DNA of 64,000 bases from Microbacter sp049976245 (GCA_049976245.1 JBMFIQ010000011.1:1-64000); one strand, 5' to 3'; counted from the first letter of the stretch, positions 7,855-17,257 are shown. The notes: generated from the letters alone by a model not told the origin. A program made the numbers and translations.

Positions 7855-9174
7855 ATGATCACTTCAAAGCATAAAGAGTTGGCCTTATGGGCAAAAGATT
7901 TCCTTCTCAAGAATAAGGTGCAGGCATGTCGCATCGGGATCTATTCGGGCACCGACCGCACTTTTGAAATTCGCGACAATCACATTGAACACCTTCAACA
8001 GGCAGAAGAAAATCAATTGATTGCTTATCTTTTCGTGGAAGGACGCTATGGTTCCTTTTCGACCAATCGGTTAGAACATGACGAGTTGGAAACATTTTTT
8101 CGTCAATCCATTGCATCCACACGTTTGTTAGCCGTAGATGAAGCACGCCAATTGCCCGATCCGACACGTTGCTTTCACGGCAACGATCAATTCTTGTCGT
8201 TGTACGATCCGCAGTTGTCCATCATGGATGCTGACGAAAAACTGCAATTGGCCTTTGCGGCAGCCCATGAAGTGGATCGAACGGATCCGCGCATCATCTC
8301 GGTAGCTTCTTCCTACGGTGACAACGAAATTTTTACCTATTTAGTGGACAGCAACGGACTGGAAGCCGAAAGTGCATCGTCCTCTTGCGGCTTGTCAGTG
8401 AGCGTTTCCGTAAAAGGGGAAGGCGATGCACGCCCTGAATCCTATTGGTATGATCAGTCGGTTGATTGGGAATCGTTGTCAAAAACAGGCATTGGCACCA
8501 AAGCCCTTCAGCGCACCTTAATGAAAATTGGTCAGCGCAAAATTCAATCGGGGGTTTACAGCACGGTCATTGATGCTCCCGAAGTCCGCACCCTTTTGTC
8601 GCCCCTTCTTAATGCCATGTATGGGGCTTCGATTCAACAAAACAACTCTTTTTTGAAAGATAAAATCGGTCAACAGGTAGCATCCGAATGCTTTACGCTG
8701 ACGGATGACCCCATCATTCCGAAAACCATTGGCGCACGCTGTTTCGATGGGGAAGGCATGGCACTTCGACCCATGACTCTTTTCTCGAACGGCATCCTGC
8801 AACATTATTACATTGACACGTATCATGCCCACAAACTTCATGTGGAACCCACCACCGGATCGCCGTCAGTGTTACGATTTGCTTTGGGCAATGTCAATTT
8901 GGAAGGACTGCTCCGACAAATGGATCGGGGCATTTACATCACAGGATTCAACGGGGGCAACTGCAACAGTTCAACAGGCAATTTCTCCTACGGCATTGAA
9001 GGATTCTGGGTTGAAAATGGCGTCATTCAATATCCAATCAGCGAAATGAACATTACCGGAAATCTTCTGACCCTTTGGAGCCGTCTGCTTGCAGTGGGCA
9101 ACGATCCTTTCATGGCATCAGGATGGCAAACCCCCACCCTTTTGTTCGAAGGAGCCGATTTCAGCGGATTATGA
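7855..9174 (+). CDS. pmbA: TldE/PmbA-like partner of TldD
   Basis: 439 residues of the TldD/PmbA fold (DRTFEIRDNHIEH, then FNGGNCNSSTGNFSYGIEGFWVENG near the C-terminus). The HExxxH zinc motif of TldD is absent, as expected for the non-catalytic TldE subunit that shapes the substrate channel. It starts with ATG 37 bp after tldD. The pairing with an intact tldD strongly supports the complex. Confidence 0.87.
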   Translation: MITSKHKELALWAKDFLLKNKVQACRIGIYSGTDRTFEIRDNHIEHLQQAEENQLIAYLFVEGRYGSFSTNRLEHDELETFFRQSIASTRLLAVDEARQLPDPTRCFHGNDQFLSLYDPQLSIMDADEKLQLAFAAAHEVDRTDPRIISVASSYGDNEIFTYLVDSNGLEAESASSSCGLSVSVSVKGEGDARPESYWYDQSVDWESLSKTGIGTKALQRTLMKIGQRKIQSGVYSTVIDAPEVRTLLSPLLNAMYGASIQQNNSFLKDKIGQQVASECFTLTDDPIIPKTIGARCFDGEGMALRPMTLFSNGILQHYYIDTYHAHKLHVEPTTGSPSVLRFALGNVNLEGLLRQMDRGIYITGFNGGNCNSSTGNFSYGIEGFWVENGVIQYPISEMNITGNLLTLWSRLLAVGNDPFMASGWQTPTLLFEGADFSGL

Positions 9175-9325
9175 TCCATCAGACCGTTTCGGGGATGATT
9201 TGAAGTCATCAACCACTTTATTACGCAAGGGGAAAAGCGGAATGACACCAAAGCTAAATCGTTAAACAACATTTAATTTACCGTCTGTTTCGTTCGAACA
9301 AGATTCAATTGTCAATGAAAAGATG

Positions 9326-9351
9326 TAATTTTGTCATCATTTTATGACAAA
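9326..9351 (+). promoter_or_regulatory. -7 box overlapped by an 8-bp inverted repeat
   Basis: TAATTTTG (9326-9333) matches TAnnTTTG. It is overlapped by a perfect inverted repeat, TTTGTCAT (9330-9337) and ATGACAAA (9344-9351), with a 6-bp spacer. This geometry suits a repressor or autoregulator site at the start of transcription of the sigma-54 activator gene, or a hairpin at the mRNA 5' end. No clear -33 TTTG is present. Confidence 0.45.
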
Positions 9352-9414
9352 TTGGAGCAATTATCTGCTTCAACAAGAATGAATGGCAGAAAGCAATGAA
9401 AGGAGATGTTCAAT

Positions 9415-10686
9415 ATGCAATCATCGGAATTACAATCAGTAAAACAACGTTTTGGCATCATCGGCAATTCGCCTTTGCTCAATCGGGCCATTGACATTGC
9501 AGTACAAGTTTCGGCCACCGACTTATCGGTCCTGATTACAGGAGAAAGCGGAGTTGGCAAGGAAAATTTTCCTCAAATTATACATCAGTTTAGCCATCGC
9601 AAACATGGCCCATACATTGCAGTGAATTGCGGCGCCATTCCTGAAGGAACCATTGATTCAGAACTCTTTGGACATGAAAAAGGATCATTTACGGGAGCCT
9701 TAGGCGATCGGAAAGGCTATTTTGAAGTAGCCGACGGCGGCACCATTTTTTTGGACGAAGTAGGCGAATTGCCACACTCCACTCAAGTACGCCTGTTGCG
9801 GGTTTTGGAGGCCGGCGAATTTATGAAAGTCGGCTCATCCAAAGTATTGAAAACCAATGTTCGCGTGGTAGCAGCCACCAACCTCAACATGCAGGAAGCT
9901 ACCAGACAAGGCAAATTTCGTGAAGACTTGTATTACCGTTTGAACACCGTGCCCATTTACATTCCACCGCTGCGTGAACGCAAAGAAGACATTGTGTTGT
10001 TGTTTCGAAAGTTTGCCATAGATTTTGCGGAAAAATACAGAATGCCGGCCATCCGCCTAACGGAAGATGCACAACAACTCTTGGTCAACTACTATTGGCG
10101 CGGAAACGTTCGTCAATTGAAAAACATTACGGAACAAATTTCGGTGATCGAACAAAACCGTGAAATCACAGCCGAAACACTCAAAAATTATCTTCCCGAC
10201 AACGAAATCGAAAAACTTCCTTCCCTGTTGGGACACGCCAATAACGATCAACGTATGTTTGCCAACGAACGCGAAATTCTTTATCAAGTGCTTTTTGACA
10301 TGCGCAAGGACATGAACGATCTGAAAGCGCTGGTACATGAACTGATGCAGGAAAAATCGATGAATGTATCTTCCATTGTTGGAATGGAGGATTTGCAGGT
10401 GATTCATTCAAAAAATGTTGCGGCCAACAAACCACTGAGCGATCCATACGTCGGCACCAATCTACTTGAACCACTGCCGTCACAAAAACCCACCATGAAC
10501 TTGAAAAAAAACAGCGATGTACAGGACTATGTGGAAGAGCCAATGTCGTTGCAAGTCGTTGAAAAAGAGATGATCAAAAAAGCGTTGGAACGCAATCAGG
10601 GGAAACGCAAACTGGCCGCAAAAGAGTTGGGCATTTCAGAACGCACGTTGTATCGAAAAATCAGCGAATACGGGCTCGAACAATAA
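9415..10686 (+). CDS. Sigma-54-dependent transcriptional activator without receiver domain
   Basis: About 423 residues. An AAA+ domain occupies roughly 10-240: Walker A GESGVGKE, the sigma-54 contact loop as GSFTGA (usual form GAFTGA), and Walker B IFLDEVGELP. A linker with a probable coiled coil (about 280-320) follows. A Fis-type helix-turn-helix lies at the C-terminus (KRKLAAKELGISERTLYRKI). There is no N-terminal receiver, so it is not a normal response regulator; control may come from its level or a partner. ATG 9406 is in frame, but AAAGGAG ends at 9405, and ATG 9415 has the better spacing of 9 nt. Targets are unknown. In Bacteroides relatives a gene of this type sits beside lptE; here lptE is 17 kb away. 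Confidence 0.9.
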   Translation: MQSSELQSVKQRFGIIGNSPLLNRAIDIAVQVSATDLSVLITGESGVGKENFPQIIHQFSHRKHGPYIAVNCGAIPEGTIDSELFGHEKGSFTGALGDRKGYFEVADGGTIFLDEVGELPHSTQVRLLRVLEAGEFMKVGSSKVLKTNVRVVAATNLNMQEATRQGKFREDLYYRLNTVPIYIPPLRERKEDIVLLFRKFAIDFAEKYRMPAIRLTEDAQQLLVNYYWRGNVRQLKNITEQISVIEQNREITAETLKNYLPDNEIEKLPSLLGHANNDQRMFANEREILYQVLFDMRKDMNDLKALVHELMQEKSMNVSSIVGMEDLQVIHSKNVAANKPLSDPYVGTNLLEPLPSQKPTMNLKKNSDVQDYVEEPMSLQVVEKEMIKKALERNQGKRKLAAKELGISERTLYRKISEYGLEQ

Positions 10687-10964
10687 AAAGAAAAAGGAAT
10701 AGGGGAACAAAACCTGAAAAAGGATTATCCATGACGCCTTCATGCCATTGTTGCAAAGAAAAAAAACATCGATGAAAGAGAGGGAAGCATCATTCAAATT
10801 TTAGATGCTTGTTAATGAACTTTTTTTTGAAATGGTTTTGTCGGCACATAGCCAAAAAAGAGCAATCAGTAAAATGCACTCACCTCATTATCAAGATTTA
10901 AAAAGAAAACAGGAAATGCAGTCTGAACAAAGGAATGCCTTGATGTTGAAATAACCCATTGAAT

Positions 10965-11558
10965 ATGAATCATAAGCAAATAAAAACCGTAGCAGTTTAT
11001 TGTGCCTCAAGCAGCAAGGCACTTCCGATTTATTATGAAGCAGCAGCCAGCGTAGGAGAACATTTTGCGGCAGCCGGACTTCAGGTGGTTTTTGGAGGCG
11101 GCAAAGACGGATTGATGGGCGCCATGGCCAATCGTTTGTTGGAAAAAGGAGGAAAAGCTACCGGCGTGATGCCTCGATTCATGTGCGACGAAGGATGGCA
11201 ACATCACGGTTTGACGGAATTAAAAATTGTGGAAACCATGCACCAACGAAAAGCCTTCATGGCCGAAATGGCCGATGCCGTATTAGCCATGCCCGGAGGG
11301 ATTGGCACATTCGACGAACTCTTTGAGATCATTACCTGGAAACAACTGGGATTATTTCCCAAGCCGATTGTGATATTAAACACCAACAACTATTTTCAAT
11401 ATTTCCTGCAACTGATGGAACACGCTGAAAAAGAAAAATTTATACGCAACGAACATCATCAGATCTGGGAGCTTGTGGATCAGCCGGAACAAGTAGTCAC
11501 TGCCCTTGAAAATGCTTTCCCATGGCCTGACGATGCACGTCGATTTGCAGCAGTTTAA
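10965..11558 (+). CDS. LOG family protein (nucleoside 5'-monophosphate phosphoribohydrolase type)
   Basis: About 197 residues of the LOG/TIGR00730 Rossmann family. The two signatures are present: GGGKDGLMGAMA and PGGIGTFDEL (PGGxGTxxE) with the preceding RK of MHQRKAFM. Known members cleave cytokinin-riboside or other nucleoside monophosphates to base and ribose 5-phosphate; the in vivo substrate here is unclear. A TTG at 10959 is in frame, but ATG 10965 is preferred. The 278 bp upstream hold no gene or clear promoter. The DUF4271 gene follows after 12 bp. Confidence 0.88.
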   Translation: MNHKQIKTVAVYCASSSKALPIYYEAAASVGEHFAAAGLQVVFGGGKDGLMGAMANRLLEKGGKATGVMPRFMCDEGWQHHGLTELKIVETMHQRKAFMAEMADAVLAMPGGIGTFDELFEIITWKQLGLFPKPIVILNTNNYFQYFLQLMEHAEKEKFIRNEHHQIWELVDQPEQVVTALENAFPWPDDARRFAAV

Positions 11559-11570
11559 CAATTTCTGGCT

Positions 11571-12410
11571 ATGAGTGATTCCGTCTCGGTGGAAGCGATC
11601 CCTTTTTTATTGCCTCAAAAAATTTCTCCCATTGACACACTGTGGGGAAAATACGGGACGAATATTTACTTGAGGAGTCAGGCGTTGCGTCCGGCCATTG
11701 TTGTGCCGTCGGGCAAAGAAGGAAAACCCGTTCAATCGGGTTTGTTTTCTTACGACGTGTCAACAGGTATTTTTTTACTGATCACATTGATATACAGTTA
11801 TCTAATTCCAAGAGCAGGCCATTTGCTGAAAAAAGAATTTCGAGTCATCTTTCAAAAGAGACAAACCACGACTTCTTCGCTGTTTGATGAAGATTTGGGA
11901 GCAGTCGAATTTCGATATCGGCTGTTGATCGCACTGCTCGGCATCTTGGGACTGACCATTTTCAGCTTCCACTATGCAGATCAGCTTTTTTCCATGAAAG
12001 AGATTTTACCGGAATTCCTTTTATTAGGGGGACTTTTGGCAAGCATTCTGTTGTTTATTTTGTTGAAATGGCTGCTTTACCAAATGTTGGAATACGTTTT
12101 TTTCTTTCACGATCAACGCGCCGTTCAATTCAGAAAAGCATATTTCTCCATTTTACTTGGCGCGGGATGGATGATGTTTCCTTTGATTGTGGCACAAAGT
12201 TTTATATCGGACTATGCGGCGTACTATTTCAATGAACTGGTCATCGGCATCGGCATCTTTGCCCTCTTATTGATTTTACACAAAATCATTCAACTTTTTT
12301 GGAAATGGGACGATTCAATTTTCTATATTTTGTTGTACCTTTGCACACTTGAAATATTGCCTGTTTTGGCAGCCTTTCAAGCAATCAAAGAACTGAGTAT
12401 ATTATTATAA
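11571..12410 (+). CDS. DUF4271 membrane protein
   Basis: 279 residues with a soluble N-terminal part of about 60 residues, then about 6-7 hydrophobic segments (for example LLIALLGILGLTIFSF, LLLGGLLASILLFILL, IGIGIFALLLILHKIIQLF). The sequence pattern and its position directly before uroporphyrinogen-III synthase match DUF4271 of Bacteroidota. The function is not known. Sixteen bp separate it from hemD, so the two are probably cotranscribed. Confidence 0.8.
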   Translation: MSDSVSVEAIPFLLPQKISPIDTLWGKYGTNIYLRSQALRPAIVVPSGKEGKPVQSGLFSYDVSTGIFLLITLIYSYLIPRAGHLLKKEFRVIFQKRQTTTSSLFDEDLGAVEFRYRLLIALLGILGLTIFSFHYADQLFSMKEILPEFLLLGGLLASILLFILLKWLLYQMLEYVFFFHDQRAVQFRKAYFSILLGAGWMMFPLIVAQSFISDYAAYYFNELVIGIGIFALLLILHKIIQLFWKWDDSIFYILLYLCTLEILPVLAAFQAIKELSILL

Positions 12411-12426
12411 ATTAAAGGATTAGATT

Positions 12427-13185
12427 TTGAAGGTAAAAAAAATTTTGATATCCCAGCCTGCGCCTGAATCGCCAAAATCACCTTATTTTGATTTAAGTGA
12501 AAAGTATGGTGTTAAAATCGATTTCCATCCTTTCATCAAGGTAGAACCTGTCAGTGCGAAAGAATTCAGGAAACAGAAAGTGTCCATTTTGGATCACACA
12601 GCAGTTGTATTCACTTCAAAAACAGGGATTGATCATTTCTTTCGCCTCTGCAAGGAAATGCGCATTTCCATACCGGAAACCATGAAATATTTCTGTATTT
12701 CAGAGTCTGTTGCTTTGTACTTACAGAAATACATTCAATATCGGAAACGCAAGGTGTTTTATGGAACTACGGGCAAATTGCCTGATCTTTTTGCCGTGAT
12801 TTCAAAACATCTTGATGAGAATTTTTTGGTTGTTTTATCCGATGTTCACAATGAAGAGATTTTATTTTTGTTGGAACAACACAAAGTCAAATATGATGTA
12901 GGGATCATGTACAGAACGGTAAGCAACGAATTTGGGAAAGATGAAGCATTTGATTATGATGCGTTAATTTTTTTCAGTCCGCAAGGGGTAGCATCATTGT
13001 TGAAGAATTTTCCTCAATTTGAACAAGGTGAAACTTACATCGGTTGTTTGGGGACATCAACCGCCAATGCCATTCGCGAAGCCGGTCTTAGGCTCGACAT
13101 TGAAGCACCGCGTCCCGATGCCCCTTCCATCACCGCTGCGTTGGATATTTTTCTGAAAGAAAATCATAAAAATCACAAGAAATGA
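12427..13185 (+). CDS. hemD: Uroporphyrinogen-III synthase
   Basis: About 252 residues of the HemD fold, which cyclises hydroxymethylbilane with inversion of ring D in tetrapyrrole synthesis. Visible blocks are KILISQPAPESPKSPYFDL, TAVVFTSKTGIDHFF and, near the end, the FFSPQGV/GTSTANAIREAG pair that closes the two half-domains. It starts at TTG 12427: AAAGGA ends about 7 nt upstream, there is no ATG near the conserved N-terminus, and the next internal Met is far inside the domain. A strong terminator follows at 13206. Confidence 0.88.
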   Translation: MKVKKILISQPAPESPKSPYFDLSEKYGVKIDFHPFIKVEPVSAKEFRKQKVSILDHTAVVFTSKTGIDHFFRLCKEMRISIPETMKYFCISESVALYLQKYIQYRKRKVFYGTTGKLPDLFAVISKHLDENFLVVLSDVHNEEILFLLEQHKVKYDVGIMYRTVSNEFGKDEAFDYDALIFFSPQGVASLLKNFPQFEQGETYIGCLGTSTANAIREAGLRLDIEAPRPDAPSITAALDIFLKENHKNHKK

Positions 13186-13205
13186 CCGCCTGACAACGGA
13201 TCACC

Positions 13206-13241
13206 AAGAGAGCCTTCACATCAAAAGGCTCTCTTTTTTTT
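13206..13241 (+). terminator. Rho-independent terminator of hemD
   Basis: 11-bp stem (13206-13216 AAGAGAGCCTT with 13225-13235), 8-nt loop, then a run of T. It sits between the converging hemD and mazG. Confidence 0.9.
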
Positions 13242-13243
13242 GG

Positions 13244-14032
13244 TTAAAGCCCTTTGGCTTTTGCCTCATCCCAAATAGCATTCATTTCTTGCAGACTCAT
13301 CTTTTTTAAATCGATGCCCTGACGGATCGTTTTTTCTTCGAGATAGTTGAACCGTTGCATGAATTTTGTGTTGGTAAATTCCAAAGCATCATCGGGATTC
13401 AGATCGTACAAGCGGGCTGCATTGATCACACTGAATAAGAAATCACCCAATTCTTCACGGCTTTTTTGTTGATCACCCCGCGACAACTCTTCTTTCAATT
13501 CGTTGAGTTCTTCGGTCACTTTATCCCACACATCCTCGCGTTTTTCCCAGTCGAAACCCACGCCGCGGGCTTTATCTTGCAATCGGTAAGCTTTAATCAA
13601 TGAAGGCATTGCTTTGGGGATGCCTCCAAGCACGGTTCGGTTACCGTCTTTCTCCTTCAATTTGAGTTTTTCCCAATTTTCTTTAACATCCATAGCCGTG
13701 TTGGCTTCAGTATTGCCAAAAATGTGAGGATGGCGATAAATCAATTTCTCGTTGAGTCCGTCAATGACTTGATCCAACGTAAAGATCTCTTGCTCGCTGC
13801 CTAATTTGGCATAAAAAACAATGTGCAGCAACAAATCGCCAATCTCTTTTTTTAATTCATTTGTCCGATGGTTGGCAATGGCATCAGCCAATTCATAGGT
13901 CTCTTCAATGGTAAGCGTTCGAAGACTTTCAAAGGTCTGCTCTTTATCCCATGGACATTTTTCGCGCAATTCATCCATGATGTAGAGCAATCTTTCAAAA
14001 GCTTTCAAAGCAGCAGGAATGTCTGTATGCAT
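13244..14032 (-). CDS. mazG: Nucleoside triphosphate pyrophosphohydrolase MazG
   Basis: 262 residues with two MazG repeats. The first has CPWDKEQTFESL then EETYELADAI and EIGDLLLHIVFYAKL (the EExxE plus ExxD metal site). The second has ELNELKEEL and REELGDFLFSVINAARL. The enzyme hydrolyses NTPs and dNTPs to monophosphates and limits use of abnormal nucleotides. The frame is open further upstream, but the ATG at 14032 gives the normal family N-terminus (MHTDIPAALKAFERLL). It is downstream of mntP on the same strand (49-bp gap). Confidence 0.92.
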   Translation of the reverse strand: MHTDIPAALKAFERLLYIMDELREKCPWDKEQTFESLRTLTIEETYELADAIANHRTNELKKEIGDLLLHIVFYAKLGSEQEIFTLDQVIDGLNEKLIYRHPHIFGNTEANTAMDVKENWEKLKLKEKDGNRTVLGGIPKAMPSLIKAYRLQDKARGVGFDWEKREDVWDKVTEELNELKEELSRGDQQKSREELGDFLFSVINAARLYDLNPDDALEFTNTKFMQRFNYLEEKTIRQGIDLKKMSLQEMNAIWDEAKAKGL

Positions 14033-14081
14033 CGTTTTTTTTATTTTATAAATACTATCAATTCCATTAGTTATATCTATC

Positions 14082-14681
14082 TCATCGAATTTGTGACGCT
14101 GAGGCAAAATGTTCAATCAGCACTTTCAATCCCATGAACACAAGCAACAATCCGCCACCGATCTCGGCGAAAAATTGGAAATGATTTCCCAGCTTTCTTC
14201 CTACGTACACGCCTACAAAAACAGTGACAAAGGTTGTGACGGCAATGATGAGCATTGGCAGCCAGATGGACTGATTCAAAGCAGCAAAAGAGAAACCGAC
14301 GGCAAAAGCATCCAAGCTGGTAGCCACACCTAATGCAATCACCACTTTGTAGGAAGTTAGTTTTAGTTTGCGTGGTTTCTTTTTATGATGCCGATGACGG
14401 GTTTGTCGTGAATTCCAACCGTCCCAAGCCATTTTGGCGCCCACGGCAGTGAGTAGGGCAAAGGCAATGAGGTAATCAACGTGCGAAAGAAAATTGTTAA
14501 CGTGTTCACCAAGCAACCATCCCAGCAGCGGCATTCCGCCCTGAAAAAGGGTTAAGATGAAGGCAAATCGCAGAATGACATTGATTTTATAAGGATGTTT
14601 ACCGCATCCCGCTGCCACGGACACGGAAACAGTATCCATACACAAACCCAACGAAATGACCAAGATGGAAAGAAAATTCAC
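14082..14681 (-). CDS. mntP: Manganese efflux pump MntP
   Basis: 199 residues, six hydrophobic segments. The paired family motifs are present: GLCMDTVSVSVAAG near the N-terminus and GVATSLDAFAVGFSF in the second half, each with the aspartate of the Mn site. A His/Lys-rich loop (TRHRHHKKKPRK) separates the two halves on the cytoplasmic side. It exports Mn2+ across the inner membrane. I see no yybP-ykoY type riboswitch: only 27 bp separate it from the upstream synthase gene. Confidence 0.9.
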   Translation of the reverse strand: MNFLSILVISLGLCMDTVSVSVAAGCGKHPYKINVILRFAFILTLFQGGMPLLGWLLGEHVNNFLSHVDYLIAFALLTAVGAKMAWDGWNSRQTRHRHHKKKPRKLKLTSYKVVIALGVATSLDAFAVGFSFAALNQSIWLPMLIIAVTTFVTVFVGVYVGRKLGNHFQFFAEIGGGLLLVFMGLKVLIEHFASASQIR

Positions 14682-14708
14682 TTCAATAAAAGGATTAAAA
14701 GAGCACCG

Positions 14709-16244
14709 TTACATCGAATCCAAAATATTGAGCATTTTCAGTGTTGCTTTGATGGCAGCTTCCGTTTGATCAGGATCTAACGCTCTTGTTTTGAATGTTT
14801 TATTTTTGTATCGCCACGTGATGACTGTTTGCACAAAAGCATCGGTGCTGCCACCGGGCGGGATGGTCACTTCATAATCGACCAGCACGGGATGAGCCAT
14901 CTTCAAACTGTCATAAATTTGCCACAAAGCCTTCATGAAAGCATCATATTGTCCGTCGCCGACTGCAGTACGTTGATAAACAGCTCCTTTAATATCAATT
15001 TTAATGGTAGCCACCGGTTTAAGTCCTTGAGCTACCGATAAGGAATAATTCAACACCTTAATTTTCTCTTCAATTTGTTCGTTATGGAACAAGTCGGAAA
15101 TGATGTACGGAAGATCTTCCATCGAAACCAATTCCTTTCTGTCGCCCAACTCAATGATGTGCTGCGTCAACAATTTCATGGATGCTTCGTCCAATTCGAT
15201 ACCCAAGGCTTCCAGATTTTTTTTAATATTGGCCTTCCCCGACATTTTTCCTAAAGCATAGGAACGTTCTCTCCCAAAACGTTCCGGCAGCAGATCGTTG
15301 TAGTAGAGATTGCTTTTATTGTCACCGTCAGCATGAATGCCGGCGCATTGAGTAAATACGTTATCGCCAATGATGGGTTTATTAGCCGGAATGCGAATGC
15401 CCGAATAACTTTCAACAATTTTGCTGACGTGTGTGATGTGGTCTTCTTTGGTATGGAGCTTTGCGTGCAAATGATCGGTCAGCATGGCCATAATGCTCGA
15501 CAATGAAGGATTCCCGGCACGTTCACCCAAGCCGTTGACGGTTGCATGAATTCCACGAAATCCCGACATGGCTGCAATGAACGAATTGGCTACGGCAAAA
15601 TCGTAATCGTTGTGCGCATGAAAATCAAAATGAAGATCTGGATAACGATCAATCATTTCTTTACAATAAATTCCGGTTTGATAAGGATTTAAAATCCCAA
15701 GCGTATCAGGCAGCATGAAGCGTTTGACGGGCCATTTCGAAAGTCCCTGAATCATAAAGTGAACATAATCGGGCGAATGTTGAATCCCGTTAGACCAATC
15801 TTCGAGATAAACATTGACCTGAATGTTGTTCATATCGGCATAACGAATCACATCGATGCTTTCGGCCAAGTGTTGTTCGGGGGAACGATGCAGTTGTTCG
15901 GTCACATGTTTCAACGATCCTTTGCAAAGCAAATTCAACACGGTGGCGCCGGTTTGTTTCATCCAATCGACGGTGACATGACCATCAACAAATCCAAGCA
16001 CTTCGACACGGGAAAGATGGCCTCGACTTTTTGCCCATTGAATGATGCGGGTTACGGCTTCCAGTTCGCCTTTTGACACACGAGCCGAAGCCACTTCGAT
16101 GCGATCGACTTGAACATCTTCAAGCAGTAAACGGGCAATGCTTAACTTCTCATTAATGGCAAACGATACCCCCGAAGTTTGTTCTCCATCTCGCAAAGTC
16201 GTATCCATGATCTCGATGGCAGGATGATTGGTTGGTGCGTTCAT
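14709..16244 (-). CDS. 2-isopropylmalate synthase/(R)-citramalate synthase family enzyme
   Basis: 511 residues. The HMGL-like barrel begins with EIMDTTLRDGEQTSGVSF and contains the metal-binding HAHNDYDFAVANS block and GLGERAGNPSL. A C-terminal regulatory (LeuA dimer) domain spans about the last 120 residues (GAVYQRTAVGDGQYDAFMKAL, PPGGSTDAFVQT). It condenses acetyl-CoA with a 2-oxoacid, either 2-oxoisovalerate (LeuA) or pyruvate (CimA); the sequence does not decide, and the type often labelled LeuA2 in Bacteroidota fits. ATG 16244 is chosen over an open upstream extension lacking homology. The other leu genes are not in view. Confidence 0.85.
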   Translation of the reverse strand: MNAPTNHPAIEIMDTTLRDGEQTSGVSFAINEKLSIARLLLEDVQVDRIEVASARVSKGELEAVTRIIQWAKSRGHLSRVEVLGFVDGHVTVDWMKQTGATVLNLLCKGSLKHVTEQLHRSPEQHLAESIDVIRYADMNNIQVNVYLEDWSNGIQHSPDYVHFMIQGLSKWPVKRFMLPDTLGILNPYQTGIYCKEMIDRYPDLHFDFHAHNDYDFAVANSFIAAMSGFRGIHATVNGLGERAGNPSLSSIMAMLTDHLHAKLHTKEDHITHVSKIVESYSGIRIPANKPIIGDNVFTQCAGIHADGDNKSNLYYNDLLPERFGRERSYALGKMSGKANIKKNLEALGIELDEASMKLLTQHIIELGDRKELVSMEDLPYIISDLFHNEQIEEKIKVLNYSLSVAQGLKPVATIKIDIKGAVYQRTAVGDGQYDAFMKALWQIYDSLKMAHPVLVDYEVTIPPGGSTDAFVQTVITWRYKNKTFKTRALDPDQTEAAIKATLKMLNILDSM

Positions 16245-16342
16245 TGATGATCGGTGTAAAAAAATAAACTGTAACGACGTTTTACCAATAAAACAATTCC
16301 GTTCTGAGTACTGCATTGACCTCAAACGGAGCAAAAGAGTCA

Positions 16343-16386
16343 TTCGACAAGCAAATGGGACGGCAAACCGCACCTTGCTTGTCGAA
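16343..16386 (-). terminator. Hairpin after fabG
   Basis: A perfect 12-bp inverted repeat (TTCGACAAGCAA at 16343-16354 with its complement at 16375-16386) starts 15 bp after the fabG stop on the minus strand. The tail TGACTCTTTTGC is only weakly T-rich. Confidence 0.6.
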
Positions 16387-16400
16387 AATAGCTCAAATGA

Positions 16401-17147
16401 TCAGGTATTCATTCCACCGCAAACGTGGATCACCTGACCTGAAACGTACGACGAAAGATCGGATGCCAGGAAAAGCGATACTTTTGCCACTTCGTCGGGA
16501 GAACCACCTCGTTTCAAGGGAATGGCTTCGGCCCATTTTGCGCGTTGTTCGGCTGTGAGCGCATGAGTCATTTCCGTTTCGATGAAGCCGGGAGCAATGG
16601 CATTGGCGCGAATATTTCGTGAACCAAATTCTTTGGCTACGGACTTGGCCAAACCTATCATACCGGCTTTCGAAGCGGAATAATTGGCTTGTCCGGCATT
16701 GCCTGAGACACCCACCACCGAACTCATATTGATGATGCTTCCACTTTTTTGACGAACCATGGTCGGGATTACAGCATGAGTAAAGTTAAATGCCGATTTC
16801 AGATTCACGTTGATGACCATGTCCCATTGCTGTTCGGTCATGCGCATCATTAAGCCGTCGCGTGTGATGCCGGCATTGTTGACCAGAATGTCAATACGGC
16901 CAAATTCTTTGACGATTTCATCCACAACCTTGTGGGTGTCCTCAAAATTTGCCGCATTGGATGCATACATTTTTGCTTTCACGCCAAGAGCAATCAATTC
17001 ATTTTCGGTTGCTTTGGCTACTTCATCGTAAGCTAAATCAGTAAAAGCAATGTAAGCTCCTTCTTCAGCAAAACGCAAAGCAATGGCTTTCCCGATTCCG
17101 CGTGCAGCTCCGGTAATGAGAGCTACTTTTCCTGATAATAATTTCAT
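16401..17147 (-). CDS. fabG: 3-oxoacyl-[acyl-carrier-protein] reductase
   Basis: 248 residues of the short-chain dehydrogenase family. NADP-binding TGAARGIGKA (TGxxxGxG) is at the N-terminus, then NNAG, the catalytic Ser in MSSVVG, YSASK with the catalytic Tyr and Lys, and the C-terminal GGM. It reduces 3-oxoacyl-ACP in fatty acid synthesis. The start is placed at ATG 17147 (MKLLSGKVALITG); the upstream extension is not homologous. A TATCTTTG box at 17257-17250 gives it its own promoter. Confidence 0.9.
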   Translation of the reverse strand: MKLLSGKVALITGAARGIGKAIALRFAEEGAYIAFTDLAYDEVAKATENELIALGVKAKMYASNAANFEDTHKVVDEIVKEFGRIDILVNNAGITRDGLMMRMTEQQWDMVINVNLKSAFNFTHAVIPTMVRQKSGSIINMSSVVGVSGNAGQANYSASKAGMIGLAKSVAKEFGSRNIRANAIAPGFIETEMTHALTAEQRAKWAEAIPLKRGGSPDEVAKVSLFLASDLSSYVSGQVIHVCGGMNT

Positions 17148-17249
17148 AAGCAAATAATTGATGTTTGAAAGTCGAATGAAACGCCTCAATTCTACAATGG
17201 GAATTGTTTCTTGTTCGCTTTAATTTGATTTTTAATGGTGTTGTCAATA

Positions 17250-17257
17250 CAAAGATA
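17250..17257 (-). promoter_or_regulatory. -7 box (TATCTTTG) of fabG
   Basis: Minus-strand TATCTTTG, about 100 nt before the fabG ATG. No clear -33 TTTG is found. Confidence 0.5.

Noticed and set aside
14682..14708. Manganese (yybP-ykoY) riboswitch before mntP
   Set aside because: The gap to the upstream gene is only 27 bp, too short for this riboswitch.
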